NCBI GenBank assembly: GCA_965603355.1
Contig: CBFDCQ010000084.1
Location: 1 to 13,596, forward strand
DNA from: CBFDCQ01 sp965603355
GTDB taxonomy: Bacteria; Hydrogenedentota; CAZGCA01; CBFDCQ01
Length of the DNA: 13,596 nucleotides
Direction: 5' to 3'
In this document: piece after piece, positions 7,511 to 13,227 of the stretch
How the letters are laid out: each line of letters begins with the position of its first letter
Position numbering within the stretch: the stretch's first letter is position 1
Made by a program: the position numbers and the translations under genes
The notes under the pieces: model-generated
The model's database searches: none
The model's input: the letters and a program-made list of their open reading frames with translations, nothing else
What the model was told of the DNA's origin: nothing

Positions 7511-8614
7511 CTAATCATATTTGGGAAGTATGGCCAATTGATCGGCAAGAGGTTCTTCTAAAAACAGGTTGAATTCGGCGTAGAAATCCTCCGATGACAT
7601 CCCAAAGGTCTTTTGGAACGCTCCTTCCCACCCAAGTTCGTTGAGACTAGGATAGAAGGTATCCAGCAGCGCTGTTTGGCCTACCTTGTTTAGCAGATAA
7701 CCAACTGCCCAGGCACCCAAATCATAGGCCGCGGCCTCACAATCACTGCCGTAAGTAATATCACCTAACTTAGCCCCAGGGCAGTTATTTTTGATCGTAT
7801 TCTTACCGTTTTTCATTCTGTTTTCAAAGATCTGTTCGAGGGAGCCTAAACCACTATTGTCGATCGTGGTCAACTTCCCTGAGGCCCACAACTTTCTTAC
7901 AGTAGTCTGCGCCATGTACTCAGCTCCGCCTTCTGTAAACCATACGGGTCCCTCGAGTGTTTCCCTTTCATCATGATCACTTGATTGAATGTGAGCATGC
8001 TGTACTGCGTGAAAGTACTCATGAAATACGGTTTTTTGCTCCCCTCCCGGACCTGAACCGAAAAGTCCATCAAAGCCGAGAGGATACGAAGAAGCAAACA
8101 GATGAATACCCCATCCACGATTGCCATTACGGCCCATGTTAGTACTCGCCCTCTCACGTGCAATGGCATCAGCGCCTATCTTCCGATAAAACTCAAAGTT
8201 ATGCTTGCTGTTTGTGTCCGTGTGATGACTTAAACATTCGGATTTGTCATACTGCCCAAGCTGCGAGCGACGTTCACAGAATTGTTCAGTAAGATCCTTG
8301 GCGGCCTCTAGATCCGTCCCCAACACCCAATACTCCAGCGGTCCGTAGTTTCCCCATTCAGCAGTTGCTACAAGCAATGTATTGGTCACACCGTTACGCA
8401 CATCATCAGACAAGTCTGCTGCAAAGAACGTCTCTGGTGGAGCCTCGATAATTTGCCCCCAAGTTTCGGCTACCGTATCTTCATTCGCCGAGCTTTCTGA
8501 AGTTGTTTGAGTTCCCTCAGTTGTAGTTTCTGAAATAATATTCTGATCTTGAACTTTGTCTTCTACACAAGAAACTAATAATGTTAATCCAAGGAATAAA
8601 AGTAGTTTCTTCAT
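7511..8614 (-). CDS. Lipoprotein with gluzincin-type (HExxH...E) zinc metallopeptidase motif
   Basis: The protein has 367 residues from the ATG at 8614. I prefer this start over the in-frame ATG at 8653 because it gives a clean lipoprotein signal: MKKLLLFLGLTLLVSC, with lipid attachment at Cys16. A Ser/Thr/Glu-rich linker (about 20-52) leads to a globular domain. HEYFH (198-202) supplies two His ligands and the catalytic Glu199. WFTEGGAEY follows with Glu228 as probable third zinc ligand, 25 residues after His202. This arrangement is that of gluzincin peptidases (M1/M61-like), but I cannot assign a numbered family. A conserved-looking segment, AAAYDLGAWAVGYLL, follows near residue 300. The protein is probably an outer-membrane or surface-anchored protease. 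Codons are visibly richer in A and T than in the flanking genes, suggesting acquisition. There is no strong Shine-Dalgarno; a TATAAA lies only a few bases before the ATG. Confidence 0.82.
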   Translation of the reverse strand: MKKLLLFLGLTLLVSCVEDKVQDQNIISETTTEGTQTTSESSANEDTVAETWGQIIEAPPETFFAADLSDDVRNGVTNTLLVATAEWGNYGPLEYWVLGTDLEAAKDLTEQFCERRSQLGQYDKSECLSHHTDTNSKHNFEFYRKIGADAIARERASTNMGRNGNRGWGIHLFASSYPLGFDGLFGSGPGGEQKTVFHEYFHAVQHAHIQSSDHDERETLEGPVWFTEGGAEYMAQTTVRKLWASGKLTTIDNSGLGSLEQIFENRMKNGKNTIKNNCPGAKLGDITYGSDCEAAAYDLGAWAVGYLLNKVGQTALLDTFYPSLNELGWEGAFQKTFGMSSEDFYAEFNLFLEEPLADQLAILPKYD

Positions 8615-8764
8615 GGGTTTATACCGAGATTTCCCATATGGACCTGTCCGCACCCATCACGACGAGTATTTGCACATGAAGTTGCTGTCGGAACCATCAC
8701 TTCACCGGAGATACTCCTCCAATACCAGAGCATCGGTTAACCCATGTTGTCAGTATCGGATGTT

Positions 8765-9805
8765 CTATATTCGGTCAACGACGGTAATACCGATATCGCT
8801 GAAGCTGTCCATATTGACCAGCGCGTCAGGCGCCTCCTCGAGACTTATTCTTCTGCCAATCAGCTTATGAGGCTCCAACCTTCCCTGCCTGATCATGTTC
8901 AACATGTCCGCATAGGCATAAGCCTGCATGCCATGACTGCCATACACTTCAAGCTCCTTGGCGATGATCAGGTCCATCGGTACAGCAGCATGATTGTGAC
9001 CACCAAGCATCAGACCAACTTGCACATGCCTGCCGCGCGCTTTCAAGCAGGCAATTGAATTGAAACAGGTCGTGGGACTACCTAAGGCATCAATAGACAT
9101 GTCGGCGCCGCCTTGAGTAACCTCTGTCACACGTTGAACTACATCATCGTGCTTACCGGCATTGATTGTGACTGTCGCGCCTATCGTTTTTGCGAATTCA
9201 AGTTTCTCGTCAGTAATATCGATGGCGATAACCCTCGCCCCGAACGCACTGGCGATCATAACGGCTGACAAGCCAACACCGCCGCAGCCATGCACCGCTA
9301 CCCAATTATCTGCAGACACTCTTCCTTGGGCAACTATGGCGCGAAATGAGGTGGCAAAGCGACAACCGAGGCTGGCTGCAGTGACAGAGTCAATCGTATC
9401 CGGCAACCCGACCAGATTCGTATCCGCGTAGTCAATGGCGACATACTCAGCAAAAGAGCCCCAATGTGTAAATCCCGGCTGGAACTGGTTGCGGCAGACC
9501 TGATGATTACCAGACGCGCATTCGGCACAATGTCCGCAACCGCACACAAACGGCAGCGTCACCCGGTCGCCCTTCTTCCATCGCGTGGTATTTCGTCCGA
9601 CCGCTTCAATCACTCCCGCCAGCTCATGCCCGGGAACATGCGGTACGGCGATGGTCGGATCGTGCCCCATCCATCCATGCCAGTCACTTCTACATATGCC
9701 GGTCGCTTCCACTTTGATGACAACCCCATCGTCGGATGGAGAAGGGTCGGCGACACGTTCAATTGTCGGCGGCTTTTCAAACTGTTCATATACGACAGCT
9801 TTCAT
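8765..9805 (-). CDS. Zinc-dependent alcohol dehydrogenase (MDR superfamily), probably NAD-linked
   Basis: This 346-residue enzyme oxidises an alcohol, or reduces an aldehyde, with a nicotinamide cofactor. Predicted catalytic zinc ligands are Cys38 (GICRSDWH), His60-Glu61 (PGHE) and Cys148 (LGCRF). The structural zinc lobe is complete: Cys90, Cys93, Cys96 and Cys104, spaced C-x2-C-x2-C-x7-C. The Rossmann loop is GCGGVG (173-178), and Asp196 at the end of the second strand favours NAD over NADP. Length fits the family. The frame extends upstream to 10009, but the ATG at 9805 has GGAG 7 nt before it, begins the conserved MKAVVYE sequence, and lies downstream of a 17-bp-spaced promoter. The substrate cannot be told from sequence. 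The gene stands alone, with 111 bp before the next minus-strand ATG-proximal frame and an aminopeptidase relic on the other side. Confidence 0.93.
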   Translation of the reverse strand: MKAVVYEQFEKPPTIERVADPSPSDDGVVIKVEATGICRSDWHGWMGHDPTIAVPHVPGHELAGVIEAVGRNTTRWKKGDRVTLPFVCGCGHCAECASGNHQVCRNQFQPGFTHWGSFAEYVAIDYADTNLVGLPDTIDSVTAASLGCRFATSFRAIVAQGRVSADNWVAVHGCGGVGLSAVMIASAFGARVIAIDITDEKLEFAKTIGATVTINAGKHDDVVQRVTEVTQGGADMSIDALGSPTTCFNSIACLKARGRHVQVGLMLGGHNHAAVPMDLIIAKELEVYGSHGMQAYAYADMLNMIRQGRLEPHKLIGRRISLEEAPDALVNMDSFSDIGITVVDRI

Positions 9806-9881
9806 CTCGTCACTCCAGGGAACTCTAATGGTTGTTTGCGCGTCTCCCGTCCCGACTACTGCTTGGACCCTCCCAACGTTG

Positions 9882-9910
9882 ACTATACTCCGCGATACAG
9901 GACACGTCAA
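9882..9910 (-). promoter_or_regulatory. Sigma70-type promoter of the alcohol dehydrogenase gene
   Basis: On the minus strand TTGACG (9910-9905) and TATAGT (9887-9882) are separated by exactly 17 bp. The predicted start near 9875 gives a leader of about 70 nt. The promoter sits immediately beside the broken end of the M18 aminopeptidase relic. Confidence 0.6.
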
Positions 9911-9916
9911 CTCTGA

Positions 9917-10080
9917 CAGCACACACATAGCGGCGGAACAACCGGCGTGGAGCTGTCCGACGAAAACATGGAGGTCATCGACTTCGGCATCCCGATCCTT
10001 TCCGTCCACACTATTCGATTAGCTCAAAGGTCGATATCTATTGGCTTTACCGGGCACTCCGCGCCTTCTACCTGAAGTGA
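9917..10080 (+). pseudogene. C-terminal relic of an M18-type aminopeptidase, frameshifted
   Basis: On the plus strand, in the frame starting at 9929, the codons read SGGTTG...LSDENMEVIDFG.PILSVHT. After a one-base phase change near 10007-10014 they continue as HYSISSKVDIYWLYRALRAFYLK to a TGA at 10078-10080. This order matches the C-terminal end of M18 zinc aminopeptidases as I recall it: GGGT, then a Gly/Asn-Met-x-Val-Ile-Asp-x-Gly strand, the conserved His of the SMH/NMH motif, then ISSK-D-IY--YR-----F. Upstream of 9917 a TGA closes the frame and no further homology is visible; the alcohol dehydrogenase promoter and gene lie there on the opposite strand. The rest of the enzyme, well over 350 residues, is missing. 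The relic therefore combines truncation and frameshift. No longer open frame contains it, so it is easily missed. Confidence 0.7.
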
Positions 10081-10294
10081 CGGCCCTCGACCCTCTCGGC
10101 TGGCTTGTCTTTGCTCGATTCTCTTGCATTGATCCAAACATAAATCATCCCTTGTCAGCCTCCTCTCTCTGTGATAGAATGCGCGTGTGCGGGGCGTGAT
10201 GGGCATCCTCACGGTTATGCAGCCCTGAACGCCTGTCACTGCCCTGCTCCCATTAACCTGTTCTTCTGTAACTCCTGTGTTACTAACATCATCG
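10081..10294. other. Gene-free stretch with an orphan plus-strand promoter-like site
   Basis: A minus-strand open frame (10024-10305) exists here but has no start signal, unusual composition and overlaps the aminopeptidase relic antisense, so I do not call it. On the plus strand TTGTCA (10152-10157) and TAGAAT (10175-10180) are spaced 17 bp. The first ATG after it (10198) opens only nine codons. A small dyad GTAAC / GTTAC (10269-10284) follows. It looks like the remains of the intergenic region that once followed the aminopeptidase gene. Confidence 0.3.
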
Positions 10295-10642
10295 TCAATT
10301 ACCACCCTTGACCACGTAGACTGAATAGACTGCGAATCCGAACGACAACAAAGAGATTCCGGTCGCTATTATCGAGATGACAATCGCCCGTTTGGAGCTT
10401 ACCGCTCTTGTCTGAGCAGCGTCTGTATTCTTCTGTTCTTCGGTTTTCAACTTGAAGCCAAACCGGTCATTCAACGCGTAGCAAAGTTCGGAGTCAGCTT
10501 CGGTGTGTTTCGCGAACAACCAAACGTAGGTCTCCCGTTCGTCCGCTCCACACCCGAAGGCTTCGCGCAAGAATCCTTCGAATTCCTTGAGCTGCGGGTC
10601 TGACAGCTTGTTCAGCGCGCGTCTGAATTCATCCGGCGTCAT
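10295..10642 (-). CDS. Small C-terminally membrane-anchored protein of unknown function
   Basis: This is a 115-residue protein that I do not recognise. Residues 1-75 are predicted helical and charged (MTPDEFRRAL, LSDPQLKEFEGFL, ERETYVWLF, ELCYALNDRFGF). A single hydrophobic helix at about 86-111 is preceded by SSKR and followed by VKGGN, giving a C-terminal anchor with the helical domain probably in the cytoplasm. A strong ribosome binding site, AAAGGAGG, lies 9 nt upstream of the ATG. The next gene upstream ends 55 bp away on the same strand, so the two are probably cotranscribed. The layout of a small helical domain plus one membrane helix is seen in some effector or regulatory membrane proteins, but nothing specific supports that here. 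Confidence 0.75.
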   Translation of the reverse strand: MTPDEFRRALNKLSDPQLKEFEGFLREAFGCGADERETYVWLFAKHTEADSELCYALNDRFGFKLKTEEQKNTDAAQTRAVSSKRAIVISIIATGISLLSFGFAVYSVYVVKGGN

Positions 10643-10697
10643 TGGTCGTCCCCTCCTTTCGGAAACCTGCGTAACGGATTCTTCTCTTCACCACCGG

Positions 10698-10973
10698 TTA
10701 CTCCTCCGCGCGCTCCCTGTCCGTCGCTGCCCAGTATTCCTCAGCGGCCTGTACGTACTTGTGCGCCTCTTCCCGAAGTTCGAGAGCGCCCTCTACATCA
10801 CCAAGCGCTTTCAAGTCGTTGTAAGCAACTCTGGACGCAGCCTGGCATCCAGCTTCCTTGCTGCCGTATATGTGTTCTTTGGCTCCGTACTCGTTGATGG
10901 CGGCGCATAGTACGTCGTAGTCTAGTCCTTTTTGTTCAGCCAGCTCTCTAATGCGGTCATCTCCCTTTTTCAT
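10698..10973 (-). CDS. Small soluble helical protein of unknown function
   Basis: This is a 91-residue, largely acidic, all-helical protein without recognised family. The frame extends to an ATG at 11003, but the ATG at 10973 has AAAGGAG 7 nt before it and starts MKKGDDRIRELAE, so I choose it. Helices are suggested at about 5-14, 18-29, 36-59, 61-72 and 72-91 (VEGALELREEAHKYVQAAEE). It lies 55 bp upstream of the membrane-anchored protein gene and probably shares its transcript. The Shine-Dalgarno is almost the same as for both neighbouring small genes, suggesting a common background. Confidence 0.7.
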   Translation of the reverse strand: MKKGDDRIRELAEQKGLDYDVLCAAINEYGAKEHIYGSKEAGCQAASRVAYNDLKALGDVEGALELREEAHKYVQAAEEYWAATDRERAEE

Positions 10974-11013
10974 TTCTCCTCTCCTTTCGCTCGAACTCCC
11001 CAAGCCGCGCTCG

Positions 11014-11049
11014 TAAATGGGGATAAATGGGGAACAGGCACCTATTTCT
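11014..11049. repeat. REP-like fragment with perfect 10-bp tandem repeat
   Basis: TAAATGGGGA is repeated without gap at 11014-11023 and 11024-11033, followed by ACAGGCACCTATTTCT. The minus-strand wording (AAATAGGTGCCTGTTCCCC) resembles dispersed repeat units that accompany REP-associated transposases in many environmental genomes. That assignment is from memory and needs a search. A related arrangement occurs at 13419-13491. Confidence 0.45.
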
Positions 11050-11172
11050 CATGCCGATTATCCGCGGAAAACACGCGTGTGCCTCACTGCTCTTTCGCTC
11101 ATATGATAACCGTATGGAGTTGCATCAAGCCACAATCTCAGCGTGAACTCACTATCAAGTCAGAAAATGCAC
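11050..11172. other. Gene-free stretch between the REP-like fragment and the GIY-YIG gene
   Basis: No convincing gene is seen on either strand. A plus-strand frame over 10932-11237 overlaps a real gene antisense and shows no family features. No good promoter with proper spacing was found for the small gene at 10973. Confidence 0.4.
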
Positions 11173-11256
11173 CTAGCAATACGTGCCTTTCCTCTGTTTA
11201 TATGTCCTCTATTTACATCCGTTCGTTCAGCTTCTGAATCTATGAAGTACTGCTAG
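11173..11256. other. Inverted repeat overlapping the end of the GIY-YIG gene (attC-like spacing)
   Basis: CTAGCAATAC (11173-11182) and GTACTGCTAG (11247-11256) form a 10-bp stem with one G-T-type mismatch across 84 bp. The stop codon of the GIY-YIG gene (11253-11255) lies inside the right arm. On the minus strand AGCTAAC precedes it, like an R'' box, but no GTTRRRY partner is seen at the other end. It may be a decayed attC site or a plain stem-loop. Confidence 0.25.
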
Positions 11257-11675
11257 TTAGCTGGCGGATACTCAAGGTGCTCCTCGAAATAGCAAAGAAG
11301 CAATCTAGCCTCCCCTTCTCTTGGGTCAGGGTCAGGGCAAGTGGCGTAGTGGACCGAGATGGGACCATAGGTCGCGATAATGTAGTTGTATCGATCCCAG
11401 CAGTTCTTGCCCATCCGCCGGGCATATGGTCGCCATCTCTGGCATAGACTTTGTATCGTCTGGCCGATGTAGAGCACCTTACTCTGCCCCCTGAGGCGAG
11501 GAATGGCTGTCTGAACTGACCAAACGTATACCACCCCACGGGCCTCCTTTGCTTCGGGTCCCGAAAAGACAGCACGAAACTGCGTCACGAAATCGTCACA
11601 CGTGGATGCATCAAGTTTGTCTGGGAGCGTGCGGTAATCCGCGTTCAGTTCTTGGAAAAGCTGTTTTACCGTCAT
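11253..11675 (-). CDS. GIY-YIG superfamily nuclease, stand-alone
   Basis: The protein has 140 residues. The first 45 residues are helical. The core then shows the GIY-YIG signature as GVVYVW (47-52) and LYIGQT (68-73), an Arg at 80 (QRW) in the position of the catalytic Arg, Glu122 (GEARLLL) as metal-binding Glu, and a final Asn140 in PPAN at the position of the conserved Asn. All key residues are present and the protein ends right at the fold boundary, so no DNA-binding domain is attached. A strong AAAGGAGG lies 5 nt before the ATG. The gene begins 21 bp past an attC-like palindrome (11696-11754), so it may be an old integron cassette or the first gene past the array. Stand-alone small GIY-YIG proteins occur in mobile elements, defence systems and repair; the role here is open. 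Confidence 0.8.
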   Translation of the reverse strand: MTVKQLFQELNADYRTLPDKLDASTCDDFVTQFRAVFSGPEAKEARGVVYVWSVQTAIPRLRGQSKVLYIGQTIQSLCQRWRPYARRMGKNCWDRYNYIIATYGPISVHYATCPDPDPREGEARLLLCYFEEHLEYPPAN

Positions 11676-11695
11676 GATTCCCTCCTTTGCCGAAC

Positions 11696-11754
11696 GTCTA
11701 GCTAGAGGGTATTCGCACGTACCGCGCCAAACCCCCTAAAAGCTGGTGTTAGAC
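11696..11754 (-). other. attC-like site 3 (59 bp) ending the membrane-protein cassette
   Basis: Read on the minus strand, the site opens with GTCTAAC (11754-11748), which contains the TAA stop of the upstream ORF, and closes with GCTAGAC (11702-11696), a one-base variant of GTTAGAC. Between them TAGGGGGTTT pairs with AATACCCTCTA (arms 11729-11738 and 11703-11713), with one wobble pair and one unpaired base, around a 15-nt loop. Size, paired boxes, an unpaired base and stop-codon overlap are attC hallmarks. The T-to-C change at the crossover position suggests reduced activity. A further partial box, GTTCGGC (11695-11689), directly follows. Confidence 0.65.
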
Positions 11755-12348
11755 ACGCTTCTCTCCTGAGAGCTTCCGCCTGAGGTCGTCCGCATGTTTC
11801 TCAACATCTGCGTAGAACTTAAGGAGGGGCTTTACGGAAATGTTAAGCTTCATTAGGGCTTGAGGCGGAAGTGGCCTGTGCCAGTGATCCACGTATTGAG
11901 AGAACGGATCAAACCATTGCTTGGTTGATGGATATGAAAGGAAGAGCTTGGATTTGAAGATCTCAAGCATTTGGTCGTACGCGGGGAGATCCTCCCTCGT
12001 GAAACGTTCGTTCTCGTACTCCAGCGACTTTTGGAACGGTTCACAATGCTTGTCGTGATCCTCAAACAAGCGTGGCTGCCTTTCACAAATCTCCTGCCAC
12101 GCCTTGTCGGATGCAGCGGCGGCCTTGACACTGGTGTCGGCATTCGCTCTGACCTGCTTGATCAGGCCAAGCATGGGCCCGTAGAACTCGTCAAGACGAC
12201 GTTGATCGAACTCATGCCACTTCTGACGCCGGAAGTGCCTTGCAGTGAAGATGCAAGTAGCCCCTGCGGAGAGGATGACGGCCGCCGCATGCGTGATGTA
12301 AGGCCGAGCTGCGTTCCAAAGAGCGATGACCGACTCAGGTATCTTCAT
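11749..12348 (-). CDS. Cassette-encoded membrane-anchored helical protein of unknown function
   Basis: This 199-residue protein has one predicted N-terminal membrane helix (about 17-36) followed by HFRRQKW and a long helical, partly coiled-coil soluble region. Recognisable blocks are RRLDEFYGPMLGLIKQVRA (50-68), AWQEICERQ (83-91) and a C-terminal LLKFYADVEKHADDLRRKL (175-193). I have the impression of similar uncharacterised proteins in integron cassettes, but cannot name a family. The ATG is only 11 nt from the attC crossover box on its upstream side, and no Shine-Dalgarno is visible, as is common in gene cassettes. The stop codon is inside the R'' box of the next attC. The cassette begins TTAGAC and its own attC begins GTCTAAC, an exact match of ends. 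Confidence 0.78.
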   Translation of the reverse strand: MKIPESVIALWNAARPYITHAAAVILSAGATCIFTARHFRRQKWHEFDQRRLDEFYGPMLGLIKQVRANADTSVKAAAASDKAWQEICERQPRLFEDHDKHCEPFQKSLEYENERFTREDLPAYDQMLEIFKSKLFLSYPSTKQWFDPFSQYVDHWHRPLPPQALMKLNISVKPLLKFYADVEKHADDLRRKLSGEKRV

Positions 12349-12358
12349 TGTTTTGCGT

Positions 12359-12445
12359 GTCTAACGGTGCCGATAACCGGCGGCAAATAGTGGTGCTCCT
12401 TAGTCGCGCCGCTGTTTAGCGTCCGAGTTGATCGGTTTGTTATGC
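12359..12445 (-). other. attC-like site 2 (87 bp) ending the nuclease cassette
   Basis: On the minus strand the site runs from GCATAAC (12445-12439), containing the TAA stop of the nuclease ORF, to a consensus GTTAGAC (12365-12359). The inner arms CCGATCAAC (12435-12427) and GTTATCGG (12377-12370) pair perfectly over 8 bp, leaving one extrahelical C. That is the strand-defining feature of attC recombination hairpins. A further GCGGC / GCCGC pair lies inside. The following cassette starts 11 nt before an ATG. Confidence 0.8.
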
Positions 12446-12994
12446 ATTAACAATGTTTGCGGGTTCGAAGAAAGAAATACACTTCTTCACACCGGGCTTT
12501 AAGGTAAAAGCAGGAACAATGTAAGTGAATATATTCATTTTGTCCGCGAGATACTGCAGTGTGTCCTCAAGATCTTTCTCTTTCCCGCCGTTCAAATCCA
12601 GGTATATCGACTTTCCGGCTTCACCTATTATCAAAACGAGAAATACGAATCGGTATCGAAGTCGATACAAATAGCCCTGTCCAATTGCTTCTTTCAGTCC
12701 AGCGTAAGTAATGAACTTAATCTCAATAGCAATTCCGTTTTCGCCGAGTGCAATGTCAGGGCGATGCTTTTTCCCGAAGCAATAAATGCTTCTCACCGTT
12801 GAGGATTTATCAATTTGAGTAATTACTTCGGAATTGAAGTCTTTGTTCAGCATCATTAGCGATGACGCAACTCCATTTTCGAAATCGCGCTCTTTGCGCC
12901 CGGTCGTATGGAACGGATACGCTTGGAAAGTTGCGTCGAGAAGTTTTGCGTCGTCCCAATATCGGCCTCGTCGGCGTCCTACTTCAAAACCCAT
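12440..12994 (-). CDS. Cassette-encoded PD-(D/E)XK-like nuclease
   Basis: This 184-residue protein has a PD-(D/E)XK-type core: RPD with Asp80, then GIAIEIK with Glu91 and Lys93 (D-x10-E-x-K). It is followed by AIGQGYLYR, where Gln106 and Tyr110 fit the QxxxY motif of RecB / lambda-exonuclease-like members. A helix with Glu40 (ERDFENGVASSL) precedes the core as in many of these enzymes. The wording 'HRPDIAL...GIAIEIKF' also fits restriction-endonuclease-like proteins that hydrolyse DNA. There is no additional domain. AAGGAG lies 8 nt before the ATG. The stop codon lies inside the R'' box of attC site 2, and the upstream crossover box GTTATCC is 17 nt before the start, so this is a single-gene cassette. 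Base composition is lower in GC than the left part of the window. The target and any partner are unknown. Confidence 0.75.
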   Translation of the reverse strand: MGFEVGRRRGRYWDDAKLLDATFQAYPFHTTGRKERDFENGVASSLMMLNKDFNSEVITQIDKSSTVRSIYCFGKKHRPDIALGENGIAIEIKFITYAGLKEAIGQGYLYRLRYRFVFLVLIIGEAGKSIYLDLNGGKEKDLEDTLQYLADKMNIFTYIVPAFTLKPGVKKCISFFEPANIVNA

Positions 12995-13011
12995 AAGTTT
13001 CTCTCCTTAGT

Positions 13012-13164
13012 GGATAACGTTACGCGCATCAGCGGCCAGCGGCCCGGAACAAATAGCGGACGAGCACCTACTTTAGTCCCGATACGGCAGAGACTGTTCT
13101 GCGCACCCCCTTTCCCGCTCGGTTCAGAACTTCGGCTCGTTTGCCAACCCCTACCGATCAAGCC
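13012..13164 (-). other. ORF-less mini-cassette with a decayed attC half-site
   Basis: Between two crossover boxes on the minus strand, GTTAGGC (13171-13165) and GTTATCC (13018-13012), only about 150 bp remain and no credible ORF is present; one open frame of 60 codons shows no protein-like features. The left end repeats the L'-R' wording of the next site: CGCGTAACGTTA occurs at both 13026-13015 and 13179-13168 on the minus strand. I could not find the matching R''/L'' half, so the attC is partial or diverged. Part of it (GACTAAAGTAGG..CTATTTG) resembles the central part of attC site 2. Confidence 0.5.
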
Positions 13165-13218
13165 GCCTAACGTTACGCGGATGAACTGCGAAGTCCGGCT
13201 CGATCCGCTGGTTAGGCG
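13164..13218 (-). other. attC-like site 1 (compact, with perfect outer boxes)
   Basis: CGCCTAAC (13164-13171) and GTTAGGCG (13211-13218) are a perfect 8-bp inverted repeat that matches the integron consensus RYYYAAC / GTTRRRY on both sides. Inside, GCGGAT (13177-13182) and ATCCGC (13203-13208) pair perfectly, and ACT / AGT close a GCGA loop (13085 region offset: 13185-13194). The arms are unequally spaced, leaving unpaired bases. At 53-55 bp the site is at the short end for attC. Gene order and box matching elsewhere in the array place its functional orientation on the minus strand, directly after the stop of the small ORF at 13228. Confidence 0.72.
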
Positions 13219-13227
13219 CCAACTAGA

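Noticed and set aside
9806..10009. 68-residue N-terminal extension of the alcohol dehydrogenase
   Set aside because: Non-homologous to the family, contains the promoter, and the downstream ATG has a good GGAG site.
10024..10305. Minus-strand open frame of 93 codons
   Set aside because: No ribosome binding site, odd composition, overlaps the neighbouring gene's end, and lies antisense to the better-supported aminopeptidase relic.
12979..13161. 60-codon minus-strand open frame in the mini-cassette
   Set aside because: It crosses the attC half-site and the nuclease ribosome binding site and has no protein-like composition.
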